Of a DNA stretch of 64,000 nt, positions 21,915-33,112 are shown piece by piece (positions within the stretch are counted from its first letter, which is position 1; every line of letters starts with the position of its first letter). The notes under the pieces were generated by a model. It ran no database searches. It saw only the letters and a program-made list of their open reading frames with translations, and had not been told where the DNA came from. Both the position numbers and the translations under genes were made by a program. Source of the DNA: Hermatobates lingyangjiaoensis (taxonomy: Eukaryota > Arthropoda > Insecta > Hemiptera > Hermatobatidae); NCBI GenBank assembly GCA_026182355.1, contig JAPFBL010000311.1, positions 60,001-124,000 of the forward strand, in the 5' to 3' direction.

Positions 21915-22180
21915 GAATTTTCAAAATAACACATAGAAAAGAAATAACTGAACTCACTACTATATTTCCATGTCCTCGTCGTCAGGAATAGATGTGAATC
22001 GCTCCAAAGGCTGATAACGACTGGCTTGGCGTTCGAACCGAAGCACTCAAACAGTGTAACCAACTTTCGGAGACAAGGAAGATAAAGAGATAAAAGCCAA
22101 ATAAAAATTAAAAGAATGAAAACATTAACTAAAATAAAATTAAAGGCTGATAACAACTTATAGAAAAAAAAAAACAATCA
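21910..22180 (-). repeat. PLE 3' terminal repeat, downstream of endonuclease relic
   Basis: On the minus strand it follows the stop of the PLE relic at 22178 and carries CTGACGA, C, GAGGACATG and GAAAT, a degenerate hammerhead-like core, then runs into the microsatellite. Confidence 0.5.
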
Positions 22181-22492
22181 ACGATTGAGGTTAAGCCCAG
22201 GAGCCGATCTACCGCCCAGAAGACTAATAAGTGCTTCTTCTGAAGCTCTCAGAGTGACTTTCGAATTAGTCTGATCAATCTGCCTCAGGACCTGTACACG
22301 GAAATAGTCATTGAAACTGAGTCCGTGAGAACTGGCATGAGTAGCAACGGGAAGTTCACTGCGTTTACCAACGGACGACCTGTGATTATTCATACGCAGG
22401 CTTAGGTTGGTGGAAGCCAAACCACCAAACGAGAACAAAAAACAAACTAAAAAGTAAACTAAAATTGGTGAACTGAAAAACATTTTAATCAA
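22178..22492 (-). pseudogene. PLE GIY-YIG endonuclease relic (RMNNHRSS type)
   Basis: Minus frame whose PLE part starts at FGGLASTNLSLRMNNHRSS and continues through THASSHGLSFNDYFRVQVL to RASEEALISLLGGRSAPGLN and the stop. It keeps the catalytic Arg region, the conserved HASSHGLxFND block and the Glu-containing SEEAL-x-P-LN end. The first 20 or so residues (hydrophobic, MIKMFFSSP...) are not PLE-like and probably reflect the flank. The GIY strand and the whole RT are missing. Same lineage as the relic at 42.5 kb. Confidence 0.8.
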
Positions 22493-22499
22493 AAAATTA

Positions 22500-23170
22500 C
22501 AAACATTTCAAATCAGAATTTTATAATAAGTTATACGTGTTTGATTAAGCATAGGAAATCTACATAAAAGATTATCTGACTTTGGATTCACGTATATGAG
22601 GGTTATCTGGTAAATCATTATTGTAGAAATATTAGCACATTCTGTGCTAGAGAGCGGGATTAGGTTTTGAAAATGCTTGTGGCTCAAACCAACCACCGAC
22701 ATAACTAACTGGCTTGCATTGTTAATCAAGAGGGAATCCCAGAACAGAATTCACTCAAGCATTAACTTTCAAACCACAAGTGTTTATATCAACATGCCAT
22801 TTGTTTTGTAAAAATTTTATTTTTTTTTTTCTGTAATTTTTGTTATTCAGTGTTACAAAATAAATGTATAATGTAGAAAATACTTAAAAATGTATGGTGG
22901 TACGATAAAAAGAAATGAAAAAAATAAAATATGTTAAAAAAAAATAAATAGAAAATAAGATGTTAACTTAGATCAAAGTAGGTCGTTGTGAATGAGCATA
23001 AAAAGAAAAATAAAAAAGAAAATAAGCATAAAGCAATAAAGGAGATAGAGAGAACTATGGATACCTGAGGGAATTTTCTTTTTGGAAATATAAAACTACA
23101 TTATCTTTAGATATAAGTTCAAAAACAAACTAACCAGATACTCATATATAAATAAGAAGAAAAAATCACA
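22500..23170. other. AT-rich stretch, nothing recognised
   Basis: No supported genes. A-rich from 22900 to 23050. Confidence 0.5.
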
Positions 23171-23175
23171 ATTAA

Positions 23176-23698
23176 AATCATTAGTTGTGGTATTTACTCA
23201 TTCTGAGGAAAAATGGATAAACCAACAAAAGTCTCCACACAAATGAAGTTTTATTCAACGCGTTTCAAACACTTTGTGTTCATCATCAGGAAGACACTAT
23301 AATACAAATTATATCTAATCAGTTACAAAATTAGAGTGAAATAATAAAATTCAATTAAGAGAATTCAAGACATACCCAAGGATGTGGTACTGACGGGTTG
23401 GTCCAGTGAAAACAACCAGTAGGAAATAGGTCCGCTGTGAAAGATTGGGGATAGGCATTTAGGAGATAAGGTGACAAAGGTGTCGGTATGCTTGAAAACC
23501 GTTAACTGAAATACCGAAGGCCAGAAACACTAATTTAGAAAGAAACTCTTTTTTTTTATTCCACTCTAATTTTGTAACTCATTAGATATAATTTGTATTA
23601 TAGTGTCTTCCTGATGATGAACATAAAGTGTTTGAAACGCGTTGAATAAAACTTCATTTGTGTGGAGACTTTTGTTGGTTTATCCATTTTACCTCAGA
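23176..23698. repeat. Family A inverted pair
   Basis: The left arm (23176-23540, minus orientation) and the shorter right arm (23560-23698, plus) are complements over about 140 bp. Hammerhead-like cores face outward: minus at 23289-23262 (GAAAC changed to GAAAC with a weakened helix II) and plus at 23611-23645 (CTGATGA, T, GAACA/TGTTT hairpin, GAAAC, GCGTT, GAA). Confidence 0.75.
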
Positions 23699-23739
23699 AC
23701 AATTAAACTTCATATATATATTATTTGTGTATGATGGCA

Positions 23740-23885
23740 GCAAATCCTCACGTAAACATGTTTCATTAAAGTACACAGCAGCCTCTGCGTTAACGACTTT
23801 TAAGCTGGTCTGCTCCAATTTACGAACAGCTTATGCAGACCAGCTTAAAAGTCGTTAACGCAGAGGCTGCTGTGTACTTTAATGA

Positions 23886-23890
<5 letters not shown>
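23740..23890. pseudogene. PLE N-terminal fragment, inverted duplicate
   Basis: Two copies of the VNAEAAVYFNE block face each other (minus 23812-23740, plus 23826-23890), almost perfect over 60 bp, both ending at TA-rich DNA. They carry the conserved PLE N-terminal motif but no more of the protein. Confidence 0.65.

Positions 23891-23941
<51 letters not shown>
23888..23941. repeat. (TA)n microsatellite
   Basis: About 27 TA units separating two PLE N-terminal fragments. Confidence 0.95.
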
Positions 23942-23944
<3 letters not shown>

Positions 23945-24033
23945 AACTAAAATGTGCAGCAGCTTCTGCATTTACGACTTTTCTGCTGATAGCCTCGATT
24001 TTTGTTACTAACTTTCGATGTACTGGAGGTAAT
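23941..24033 (-). pseudogene. PLE N-terminal fragment
   Basis: Minus strand encodes RKLVTKIEAISRKVVNAEAA followed by AHF, ending at the TA tract. Closest to the copy at 37069. Confidence 0.55.
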
Positions 24034-24151
24034 TTCCATATAACATTTTATAATCTGCCCACTTATAATAATAATATATATATTATAAACACGAAAACTA
24101 TCCACAAAGAACAACAAACGTTTAACAGTAAACTATAGACAGAGAGTAAAG

Positions 24152-24312
24152 AGACGAACTCATTTGCAGTCCCTAATTTTTGGTTGAACTGTCGTCAGGA
24201 GAGTAGAGGTAGGAACACCTATCTACCGTCTCCAACCGTCGCATCGCAAGTGCCCTTGATGTCCCTATCTCTGCTCTCCTAATGACGGTTCAACAAAAAA
24301 TTAGAAACTATG
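24152..24312. repeat. Inverted pair with decayed hammerhead-like ends
   Basis: Complementary arms around 24160-24215 and 24262-24312 (CTAATTTTTGGTTGAACTGTC against the GACGGTTCAAC...TTAG side). The cores are damaged (CTAATGA on the plus side). Confidence 0.5.
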
Positions 24313-24398
24313 TGTTTGTATCTTTACTATGTGTTTCTAGTTTATATATATAATATATATAAAATTTATGAATTTATGAATAATTTATGAATACATAT

Positions 24399-24434
<36 letters not shown>

Positions 24435-24557
24435 ACAGGATGTCACAATAAACACGTGAAAGAATAATCAACGTTCAAATCACAACAAGCAATGAGAAAA
24501 ACTACTATAATCTTGCAGTTGTAACAAAGCGGTATTCGTTAGAAGTTAAGTTGAGAT

Positions 24558-24610
24558 TTTACTCTGACGAAGACCGCTTGTTACGGTTGAAAGATCTTAC
24601 TCTTTTTTCT
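24558..24610 (+). ncRNA. Hammerhead-like motif, GACCG/CGGUU family
   Basis: CTGACGA (N7 = C), A, a GACCG/CGGTT hairpin with an eight-base loop, GAAAGATCTT. In intact copies (30062-30101 minus and 61055-61094 minus) a GACU before the core pairs with AGUC after CUU, giving a four-base-pair helix I, and AG/CU forms helix III. Here the last bases (TTACTC) weaken helix I. Confidence 0.5.
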
Positions 24611-24634
24611 CATTTCTTATTGTGGTTTGAACGT

Positions 24635-24676
<42 letters not shown>

Positions 24677-24679
24677 AGT

Positions 24680-26190
24680 ATATACCATATAATTTCAAAT
24701 TAAATTCGCATATTTACAGTTACAGACAAATAGAGTAATGGACTCTCGTTGATCTAGAATAACCGTAGACCTGTAGATTGATGTATTATTATTTGATAAT
24801 TTGATATGATTTCTGACTCCCACAACAGAAGACAAACAGCAGATCCGTGTACTAAACTGCAATAGACCAGTAGACAAACCATAAACTCATAGCCTACTAG
24901 GCTTTAGTAGCATTTGATTAACCCTAGATGCGTATACTTATAGATCCCAGTCTATTATTAGACTAGCACAGACTATAGTCTATACCAGTTTACGACGTAT
25001 AGTAAACTGTTATAGGATAGTAGACTAAACGTAGATTTATAGACTATTAAAGTACAGGAAACAGTAGGGCTACTAGTTTATCAATCATACATGCTATCTA
25101 TTCTCTCAAGGATACAGGATTAGATAAATTAAAGGATTTTGTTTTTTTATTTCGTTGATCACTATTTATTTTCATGTATTAATTACTGAATTTGTTTTAA
25201 TGAGACATAGTAAATTAAAATTACATCTTTAAGTTTTCTTGTCAACTGTCTTGCCTTAACAACCTAATTAATAACTAACATCAATTTTAGTCTTCCCCTT
25301 GCTAAAATAAATTTATTTTAAAAAAATATTAACGACGCTCATGTAATTATAACTGCCTAATTAAGTGAGAAATAAATCAATGAGATTACAGATACTAAAT
25401 AATATTTCTTTTTAAAAAAAAATATGATAAAAGGAACTAACTAACTGGTTAATCTGATAGTGCCTTTAAAAATGATTTATTGTTCTAAAATAAAGGCGTT
25501 GTAAAGGCATACTCGTAATCAAAGCAGCAAAATGAAAACATAAATTAAAACCGAGCTGAAAGTAGATCGGCATTAATTCTCTGTATGAGACTGTAAGATC
25601 AATATAAAGCAAAATTACCTTTACTTACTTTTTTCAGTGATATTTGATGAACACTTTTGTTAACAATAAAAACAACTCCTTTATTATTATTATTATTATT
25701 ATTATTAGAATATTATTATTTCAAATAAATGTTATATAAGCTTAGCCCTTTTACTTTCATTTATTTATGTATCAACCTTTGTACAACCCTTCTCATTTGG
25801 AAGTCTGGTATTTGAGCTGACAATCTTAAGCTATGTTGTGACGTACAACACTGTATGTGGACGCCTTTTTTGGCTTGACCTGATCAGACAAACTAAAATA
25901 AGGTAATTTCTATCAATTTTTTTTTTAAAAATGTCTTCATGTTGGAAATTCCTTATCTTACTAAATCTGGTGACCAACAACCATATCTTTTTGAAATTAT
26001 CCTAACTTATATCATATTTTAGGTTAACTTTGTGTATGTATTTTACTCATAAGTTTCTCGGTTTCATCGTAAGGTCATAGTCAATTACTCAGGAGATTAA
26101 GCTCGGCAGCTTCCTTTGACTGTAGTCCTAATTAATCTAAATGTGCATTGTTTGTAATAGCATTCAGATTTTCTTATTCAATGAGAATAA
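24680..26190. other. AT-rich stretch with (TTA)n
   Basis: No gene recognised. (TTA)n microsatellite at 25680-25715. A cluster of TAGACTA / TAGTCTA short inverted words lies at 24880-25060. Confidence 0.5.
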
Positions 26191-26197
26191 ACATCAA

Positions 26198-26507
26198 GGG
26201 TCAGGTTAGCTTAGTGGTTAACGTACTCGCCTCTGGGCTGGTAGTCCACGGTTCGATCCCCACCTGGCCCTCGATTTATTCACGCGTGAGGTGAATAAAT
26301 CTGAATATGTCGTCCCTCGGAGAGGACGTTAAGCCGTCGATCCCGAGCGTGTTTGATGTCAGGTACATGTTAAAGATCCCTACTCGAAAATCACTTGAGT
26401 TACATAAAATTTAGGACTCCCAATGTAGAATCTGTAGAATCACCAATCATACAAAAAGTCGGTAAACGGCTGACGTTATCACCCGCTAGGGGATCGGTTT
26501 AAACAAT
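26198..26507 (+). mobile_element. tRNA-derived SINE (tail type 2)
   Basis: Head with A box (TTAGCTTAGTGGTTAACG) and a perfect B box (GGTTCGATCCC); body shared with the 15.76-kb copy; but the last 80 bases are the alternative tail (GGTAAACGGCTGACG through CGGTTTAAACAAT). Confidence 0.85.
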
Positions 26508-26509
26508 CA

Positions 26510-27340
26510 GTCAAGAATCGGGGCAGAAATATCAACTTTTTTGTTTTGGATTGGATTTGTAAATTGTAGGTTGAAATTTTTTATTTTAGATAATCTAAAA
26601 TATTGCTGAGAAGTTCACCCCCCCCCCCCCCCAAATCATCACCAGGCAATTGTCTATGACCTTCCAACTAAAAAAGAAAGTCTGAAACTCTTGAGTAAAA
26701 TACACAAAATCAACCTAAAATATGCCATAAGTTGGATAATTTCAAAAAGATATTTTCGTTGGTTGTTTCTTTACTAATTTTTACTTTTGCTGTTGTTGGA
26801 ATCCAAATTAGATGATTAGTGTTAATCCGCTATATTAATGTAAGAAAACAGTCCTCGTTTTATCGGTTTTGTAGAATTCAATTCTGATCAAATATATCGT
26901 CAACGATGATTCAAGTAGACTTTCTCTGGTAGTTGCTGAATCATTTCTGAGAATAGAAAATTGTTCAATCGTAAAATTCATTTCATTTTGAACCATTTCT
27001 GACAAGCAATATTGATTCATCAATCTTAATAATTTCAACTTTAAGAAAATTTCAGTTCCTGGGCAACAACAGAAGACTGAGTTGTTTTAATTAAAGTTTT
27101 GGTGATGTAGTTTTAACTCAATATTGAGCTTGGTAGGTGGGGGGGGGGGGGGGGGAGGTGAAGTTTGATAAACTCTCCATTGAGTTTTTGACTTCATTTA
27201 ATTGGGCTTTTAATACGGCTTACTTCCTTGTTGGTTTGCTCTGATAGTGCACCGTTTTCTGTCTTAGGTGTCTTAGTACACTTTTTACTAACTTTTCGGC
27301 TCGTTCAGTGATTTCTTTCCTGACATTTTTCAATTATTCA
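26510..27340. other. Unassigned, with poly-C and poly-G tracts
   Basis: C16 at about 26617-26632 and G16 at about 27139-27154 are the main features; these two homopolymers are mutually complementary and 500 bases apart. No gene seen. Confidence 0.5.
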
Positions 27341-27342
27341 TA

Positions 27343-28089
27343 TTTTTTAAGTAAGTACCGTTTTGGAATTAAAAAAAGACGTGCAAAGATATCGCAATAA
27401 TTTTATTTTTACATGAAAGCCTGTACCTTAATTTACTTTTCTACATAATTTCCTTGAATATTGAGGCACTTGTCATAACGTGGCACCAGTTTTAAAATAC
27501 CCTCCTCATACCATTCTGCCGCCTGACTTGTTAACCACTGCATCACAAATGTTTTGACTTCGTTATAGTCTTGAAGACGCTGACCACCCATATAGCGATA
27601 CAAAACACTACGAGAATATTGAGGAAAGCAGTCGCACAATGATGAAATTGTAAAGCGTCTGTTTTCTCTCACCTTTTCGTCCACTTTCTGCACCAAATCT
27701 TCATTAACGACCGAAGGACCCCCACTCCGATCTTCATCATGTACATTTGTGCGGCCATCTTTAAATGCTCTCACCCATTTCCTTACCATACCATCACTCA
27801 TAATGTTTTGTCCGTAAACTTCACAGATCTCACGATGAATATCGATCGGTTTTACGCCTTTAGCACTAAGAAATCGTATAACAGCCCGTACTTCACAATC
27901 GGCGGGACTCACGATTGTCGGAGGCATCTTAAACACTCAATAAATAACGTATACAATGAAGAATCAGACTGTAATGGCGTCAGTGTGTAAACAAGAGATG
28001 TAGGTAACCAGTGCGCATGCGCAGAACGCCGACCGTAGCGCTGCGGTGGCGGAATCGCAAAACGGTACTTACTTAAAAAACACCCCTCG
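27343..28089 (-). mobile_element. Internally deleted mariner element
   Basis: Bounded by inverted repeats: the right end reads CGAGGGGTG then TTTTTTAAGTAAGTACCG on the minus strand with TA outside; the left end starts inside this repeat (TTTTTTAAGTAAGTACC at 27343), so its outer nine bases are lost. Contains the truncated transposase described separately. Confidence 0.85.
27433..27936 (-). pseudogene. Mariner transposase, catalytic core deleted
   Basis: A 167-codon minus frame. Residues 12-110 hold the paired helix-turn-helix DNA-binding region (VRAVIRFLSAKGVKPIDIHR, then VRKWVRAFKDGRTNVHDEDR, and the second domain ending FPQYSRSVLYRYMG). It then jumps to the extreme C terminus (QAAEWYEEGILKLVPRYDKC, ending GNYVEK). 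Mariner transposases are about 345 residues with a DDD catalytic triad between these parts; all of it is missing. The true start is probably the second Met (MPPTIVSP). The intact frame suggests a fairly recent deletion or a retained DNA-binding function. Confidence 0.9.
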
Positions 28090-28094
28090 TATAT

Positions 28095-28760
28095 CTGAAT
28101 ATAGTAACATGGATTTAGCTAATTGTCTGCTTAAATAGACTATTCTGACTAAAAGTGTTCCTTTATGTTATTTTTCTCCTTCCTTGTTTAAGCTAGATTT
28201 CAAAAACATAGCCAAATCGTTTCTTCTCAGGTCTTGTTTTGCATTTTTTCTCTGTAGCACTTTACGCAGATATAATAGAATCCCCTCTTAAGATTACTCT
28301 CCCCATTGAACTAACTGTACTTCTATTTCTGTATTTCAAAAGCATTCTCTGAGATTTATTGTAAGCCCAACCACCCAACGAGATGAATTAAAACAGTAAT
28401 TCAAAAGTTACCAACAAAAAAATATTTTCTTCCCAGAAAATGAACAATTTACTTTTAAGAAAACTTTTAAATTTCAAAAATTGGCATTTTTAAGTAAAAA
28501 AAAAATGCTGAGACGAATAAATTCAGCTAACAATAAAAATACCTTCTTCTTTTCCATCTATTATGCAATGTTCTTAAATATTTCTTGCGATTTGTATTTT
28601 CATTTTTCAACGTCTTTTTTTTTTTCATTTCCAACTCTCAATAAGCTTCATTTCGTTCAATACATTCCTTGAAAAGAGAAACCGAGTTGAAGAATGTATT
28701 ACGACATTCTATTTCACTTGGACCAATTTCTTTTATGAGTACAACATTAATTTTATTTTA
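28095..28760. other. AT-rich stretch, nothing recognised
   Basis: No supported gene. Confidence 0.5.
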
Positions 28761-28762
28761 AT

Positions 28763-28935
28763 ACCAAACTACCCGTGACTCTTTGTGTCACTCAAAAATT
28801 ATAACAATAGGTATTGACATTAATTCACTGAACATGATTGACAGGGATAATTTTAATTGTTGTTTCTTGATATTAAGGCAAGGAAACAGATTCTTTTATG
28901 CCCCATGCTTTTGATATAGTATTCTTAACATGATT
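28763..28935 (-). mobile_element. Helitron 3'-end fragment (family 1), inverted
   Basis: Reverse complement of about 5728-5893, including the GTGAC-ACAAAG-GTCAC hairpin near 28767-28790. The terminal CTAG has become TTGG. It abuts the PLE endonuclease fragment at 28959. Confidence 0.8.
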
Positions 28936-28958
28936 CAAGGGCTATTAATTTAACATAA

Positions 28959-29537
28959 AAATCTGGGCTATTTTTCAATAAAGAAGACGGGAGAGTGTTG
29001 CAACAAATTATCCGCAGGAATGTTAAATGTAATAACGAAAATGAACGTCTTCAAGTCCATATTTATTATAAAAGTAGAACCACCGCTAACCTGATAATGA
29101 AAAATAGCCCAGATGCAGTCATCCCGGAGATGCAAAAGGCCAATGTCATATACGAATATAACTACAATATCGGAGATTGTGAGCTCCTAGACAATTCAAA
29201 ATATATCGGTATGACATCGACCACACTCTCACGACGACTGACAATGCACTTGCAAGCAGGAGCCATCGCTAGACACACCTCCGAGGAAGATGGAAGAAAA
29301 CTCACCCGCCAGGACCTTGTTCAAAACACCATCATTTTAAAGAAAATTAATGATCCAGCCAGACTGCAAATATATGAAGCCATGAAAATCATGAAGCACA
29401 ACCCATTAATTAATCGTCAACACACGGGGGTTTCACGCACACTGCAGCTACTAGGTGACCAACCACCAGCTACTCGCCAAGCGACACTCAGTCACCGCCC
29501 AGTATTCAGACCAGCAACACCTAAGATATGTATATGA
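28959..29537 (+). pseudogene. PLE C-terminal region with complete GIY-YIG endonuclease
   Basis: The longest open frame in the window, about 192 codons from a stop at 28956 to 29535. It starts in the post-RT linker (QQIIRRNVKCNNENERLQVH, IYYKSRTTANLIMKNSP), then the nuclease: VIYEYNYNIGDCELLD, KYIGMTSTTLSRRLTMHLQA, a LTRQDLVQNT segment, IYEAMKIMKHNPLINRQHT, and a proline-rich tail (ATRQATLSHRPVFRPATP). GIY, YIG, catalytic Arg and the Glu in YEAM are all present. No RT domain precedes it, because a Helitron fragment abuts it. PLE endonucleases nick target DNA for target-primed reverse transcription. The frame is intact, but without RT it cannot act autonomously. Same lineage as the 10.4-kb copy. 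Confidence 0.88.
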
Positions 29538-29628
29538 GACAAAATGTCGTAGGAAAAATCAGAATGAAGAAAAATAAGCTCTGAGACCTCCTAGATTATA
29601 TAAAGAAGAGTAAATATATATATATATA

Positions 29629-29980
29629 TGATGTAATTTTTTTGAAAGTTGAGGTCCAATGATTTTAAACTAGTCCTTTTGCCGACGTTTCGACAATAAT
29701 TTATGTCATCTTCAGGGCTTGGAAATCTATTTATGTTGCTGCATACCTATTTACATAATGGCTACTATTTGTTTGTTGGGAGGTTTCTTTACGGTTAAAG
29801 GTTTCTTTATAACCGTAAAGAAACCTCCCAACAAACAAATAGTAGCCATCATGTAAATAGGTATGCAGCAACATAAACAGATTTCCAAGCCATGAAGATG
29901 ACATAAATATATGTCGATACGTCGGCAAAAGGACTAGTTTAAAATCATTGGACCTCAACCCTCAAAAAAATTACATCATA
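29629..29980. repeat. PLE terminal-repeat inverted pair
   Basis: Arms 29629-29797 and 29810-29980, about 95 percent complementary. The left arm has an intact minus-strand hammerhead-like core at 29718-29681: GCC, CTGAAGA, T, GACA/TGTC hairpin, GAAACGTC, GGC. In the right arm the plus-strand core reads ATGAAGA and GATACGTC, so it is degraded. The arrangement places the two motifs pointing outward. Confidence 0.85.
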
Positions 29981-30039
29981 TAAATATTGGGTCAAGAACA
30001 CAAATCATGATGTATATATATATACATGATCAAACTACC

Positions 30040-30315
30040 ATATGAAATGGGAAAACAAGACTAAGATCTTTCAACCATAACAAGCGGTCTTCGTCAGAGT
30101 CAAAAACCTAACTGATTCAAGAAAATACCAACACTTTTGTATTGTTCCAACGTTCAGAAAACGGTATTTTCTACTATTTGGTACTAGTATTGATATTGGT
30201 ATTTTGATATTGGTGCATTTGGTATTATTTATTGTTCAAAAAAAAACCCAACCATTTCATATTGTGGATTGATCATTGATTGTTATTTCACGTGTTTATG
30301 TGAAATCTTTATATA
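30040..30315 (-). repeat. GACCG-family terminal repeat and tail pieces
   Basis: The minus-strand hammerhead-like core at 30101-30062 has CTGACGA, A, a GACCG/GGTT-type hairpin, GAAAG, ATCTTAGTC. A separate tail piece with TTTCACGTGTTTATGTGAAA lies at 30287-30312; the same tail follows the motif at 40425. Confidence 0.65.
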
Positions 30316-30319
30316 TACA

Positions 30320-31124
30320 TGGGTTGCTTGTTGTTGCGTTTGCAACGTGCTAGGTCTACCTTTCTCTTTTCTTTTAAAAATGGATTGCCCGAAAATTTGT
30401 AAAATATAAAATAGAATCAGAATATCTTAAGCCATCTAACTCCAACATCATATTGAAATTGGTATTTATCATTACCTCTATACCTTATATAAAATAAAAT
30501 AAATTAATGTTAAATGTTTAAATCATATTTCGAGTTGTATAAACTAAAACATTGAGGGCAAAGGTAGATTGTGCTGAAGTGGTTGGAAGGATAAGAAGCC
30601 TGGCTCTCTCTACCTGATGAAGAACACTTTTATCATCAATGAGCCTGCTGGTAATACTCAACAAGCCAATAAAATTACCTCTAATAACATTATAATGTAG
30701 AATTAATCAAGATCAAAATTACATTTTTAATCAAAATTTAAATTAATTTTCCTTAAAGAACAGCATTATAACTGCTGTCATGAAAATAGAAATCTTCTAT
30801 AAGCAGCGAGAAGCTATTACCGATCAGTACAAATTTATTAAACTAAATGTCATATAAAACTTTAAGAGCTCATTATTAAATGTATTAAGGGCTCAAAAGC
30901 TTTGGTTTGATTTTCTTAATCGTAGTGGTGTTCTACAGATTTTCTTCTTCAGAAATGAGTGGGCGTTTTGAGTTTTTAGCAGTTTTGAGCTCTTTTCTGC
31001 ACTATCCATCTAAGGCAAATGGCTCAAGAAAAAAGAAATTAAATGGTATCATAAACAGATTTAATCCAATATAGCTTAAAAATATCATCCTAACTTAACT
31101 TTTATTTCTAAAAAAAAATAACTA
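30320..31124. other. AT-rich stretch, nothing recognised
   Basis: No gene or shared repeat, apart from a short CGTTTGCAACGTGCTAGG segment near 30340 resembling the 37.7-kb repeat. Confidence 0.45.
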
Positions 31125-31126
31125 TA

Positions 31127-31820
31127 CAGTAGTACCTCGAGATACGACTGCTTCTTCTTACGAATTATTCGAGATAAGGCTAAAAATTTCGTGAAAATCC
31201 TGTTCTAAATACGACGTAATGTTCATCTTACGACGTAAAATCTGAGGCGCTGAGAAAGAATTTTCTGGAAACTTCTAGAAGCTTCTGAGACCGTTCGGGA
31301 CAGTCATTCGTGTGTGTTGCAGGAACGACCCAATGTGTTCACGTGAACTGCGCGTAGCGATGCGTATACGACGCCGCAGCATCCCACAAGGCGTCCTTTC
31401 TTCAGAAAGCCGGTAAATTTCGTATCGTTCGGGTCCCTGTATTTGTGCTCCTACTTTCTCGTATCGCCCGCGTCTCCTTTGTCCTATTTATCTTAATTGT
31501 ATTAACTATGGGACCTAAGAAGAAGTCCCACCCACGAAAACCACCCACGTACCAAAATCATGCACCTGAAACTCTGTTTTTACATGTTAATTCATTATTT
31601 ATTCAATTCTTTTGTATTTGTATGGTTAAATGCTTCTTTTTTGGTGTACTTTTGTTAGTTTTATAACGTAAAATGGGAAATTATATACGGGTTTTGGGCC
31701 GTGGAACCAATTAATTTTTTTTCCATTAATTCTTATGGTAATTATATGTTCGTGATACGAATTTTTAAGATACAACGGGGGTTCTGGAACCAATTAAATT
31801 CGTATCTCGAGGTACTACTG
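31127..31820 (+). mobile_element. pogo/Tigger-like DNA transposon, non-autonomous
   Basis: Inverted ends CAGTAGTACCTCGAGATACG and its complement at 31797-31820, flanked by TA target duplications (31125-31126 and 31821-31822); 694 bp. A second sub-terminal copy of AACCAATTAA repeats at 31705 and 31790. The only frame (31445-31666) includes MGPKKKSHPRKPP, possibly the fossil start of the transposase, and is otherwise non-coding. TA duplication and CAGT ends are typical of pogo/Tigger. Confidence 0.85.
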
Positions 31821-31822
31821 TA

Positions 31823-32550
31823 TATGTATCCTCAAAGTAACGTCAGATAGATCAATGATGTCAGATTAACTGATGAAATGATTATAGCTACGTGGAAACA
31901 GATGATACTTAATTGATTAATATCTGCGTATTTGCCACATTACAGCAAACAAAAATCAACAGAAAATTAGAAAAAAATCCATCTTCTTTGAATTTTCTTA
32001 ACTTCTGGAACTAGCAATACTCATCTACTCATTCAATCATTATCATTTAGTAAAATACACATCCTTTGCTGAAATAAATACTAAGACAACCCTTTTATTA
32101 GTATATACATATACAGTTTAAGAACTATTGATACTATTTAATTAATTTATATCTTTTAGAAATATATTTTATAAATTAAAGAAACAATTAACTCTGTAAA
32201 TAAATATATGATTAATTCTCTGAACTTTATAAAGCAAGTTATTTCTTATAAATACATCTTCTATTAGTTAAATACATTGACTGCTCCTGGTTTCATGTTT
32301 ATTTCAATCAAAATCTGAGAAATGTTGCTTCAGTCAATTTAAACCATATTCGATTTAAAAGACTACTGTTACAGTTATTCAAAGCGAAAATAAGCAGCTT
32401 TCTCAAGAGAAATAGAAATATTGTTGACGCTGAATATCATATTTCCTGAGAAGCTGTTGGATCAATGTAAAAATAACTCTTAACACCATCTTTTCTTGTG
32501 AAATATTTCAATATTTTTTATTTTGAAGCTGAAATAAATTATATATATAA
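31823..32550. other. AT-rich stretch, nothing recognised
   Basis: No supported gene. Confidence 0.5.
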
Positions 32551-32554
32551 CAGA

Positions 32555-32870
32555 TTCAATAATATATCGACTGTTTGATAGAATAAGTGTGTTCTCTTAT
32601 CGAAGAGTTTGAGTTTTTATCCTAGAAAATTGACCGAGTCCCGATTAGAGAACACACCTATTCTATCAAACAGCCGATATATAATTGAATCTGCTTTATA
32701 TACTCGTATATATTTGGGTTTATATGAGAAGAAATATGGGTTTTTATGAAGATATTAGAAGAGTGTATTATGAAGATATAAGAAGAGTGTTAACCGAAAC
32801 GTCGGCAACGAGAATTTAATTTTTTATCCTAGAAAATTGACCGAATCCCCATTATATAGAATCCCGAGAA
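32555..32870. repeat. PLE-type terminal repeat pair (GACCGAxTCCC family)
   Basis: Arms 32556-32612 and 32641-32696 are complements (CAGATTCAATAATATATCGA, then GAATAxGTGTGTTCTCT). A third part, 32740-32860, holds AACCGAAACGTCGGC and the TTTTTATCCTxGAAAATTGA tail found again at 51.75 and 63.95 kb. The hammerhead 3' strand (GAAACGTC) is kept but no CUGANGA is present. Confidence 0.65.
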
Positions 32871-32911
32871 CACATACACACATATTATATATATATATAT
32901 ATTGATATAAA

Positions 32912-33080
32912 TTTCTTTAAATACTTTTTGAACTCTTGTTCTAGTCTCTTTTCTCTTTAACTTTTCTAATTTCCTAATCAGTGTTCTGAAAACTTCAGAA
33001 CACTGATTAGGAAATTAGAAAAGTTAAAGAGAAAGAGATGAGAACAAGGGTTCAAAAAGTGTTTAATGAAATTTGTATCA
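32912..33080. repeat. Hairpin carrying PLE N-terminal code
   Basis: Arms 32921-32992 and 33000-33068 are nearly perfect complements around a GAAAACTTC loop. Confidence 0.75.
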
Positions 33081-33112
33081 ACGAAAATCTGCTCCCTAAG
33101 TACACAAATATA
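33000..33112 (+). pseudogene. PLE N-terminal fragment, frameshifted
   Basis: RKLEKLKRKR in one frame, then after a shift MRTRVQKVFNEICINENLLP and KYTN, ending at a TA-rich tract. Matches the conserved FNxxCLxxxLLPKYTN pattern of the other fragments. Confidence 0.6.

Noticed and set aside
21760..22177. Frames with Ile/Tyr or Arg/Glu repeats
   Set aside because: Translations of the (CT)n and (TA)n microsatellite.
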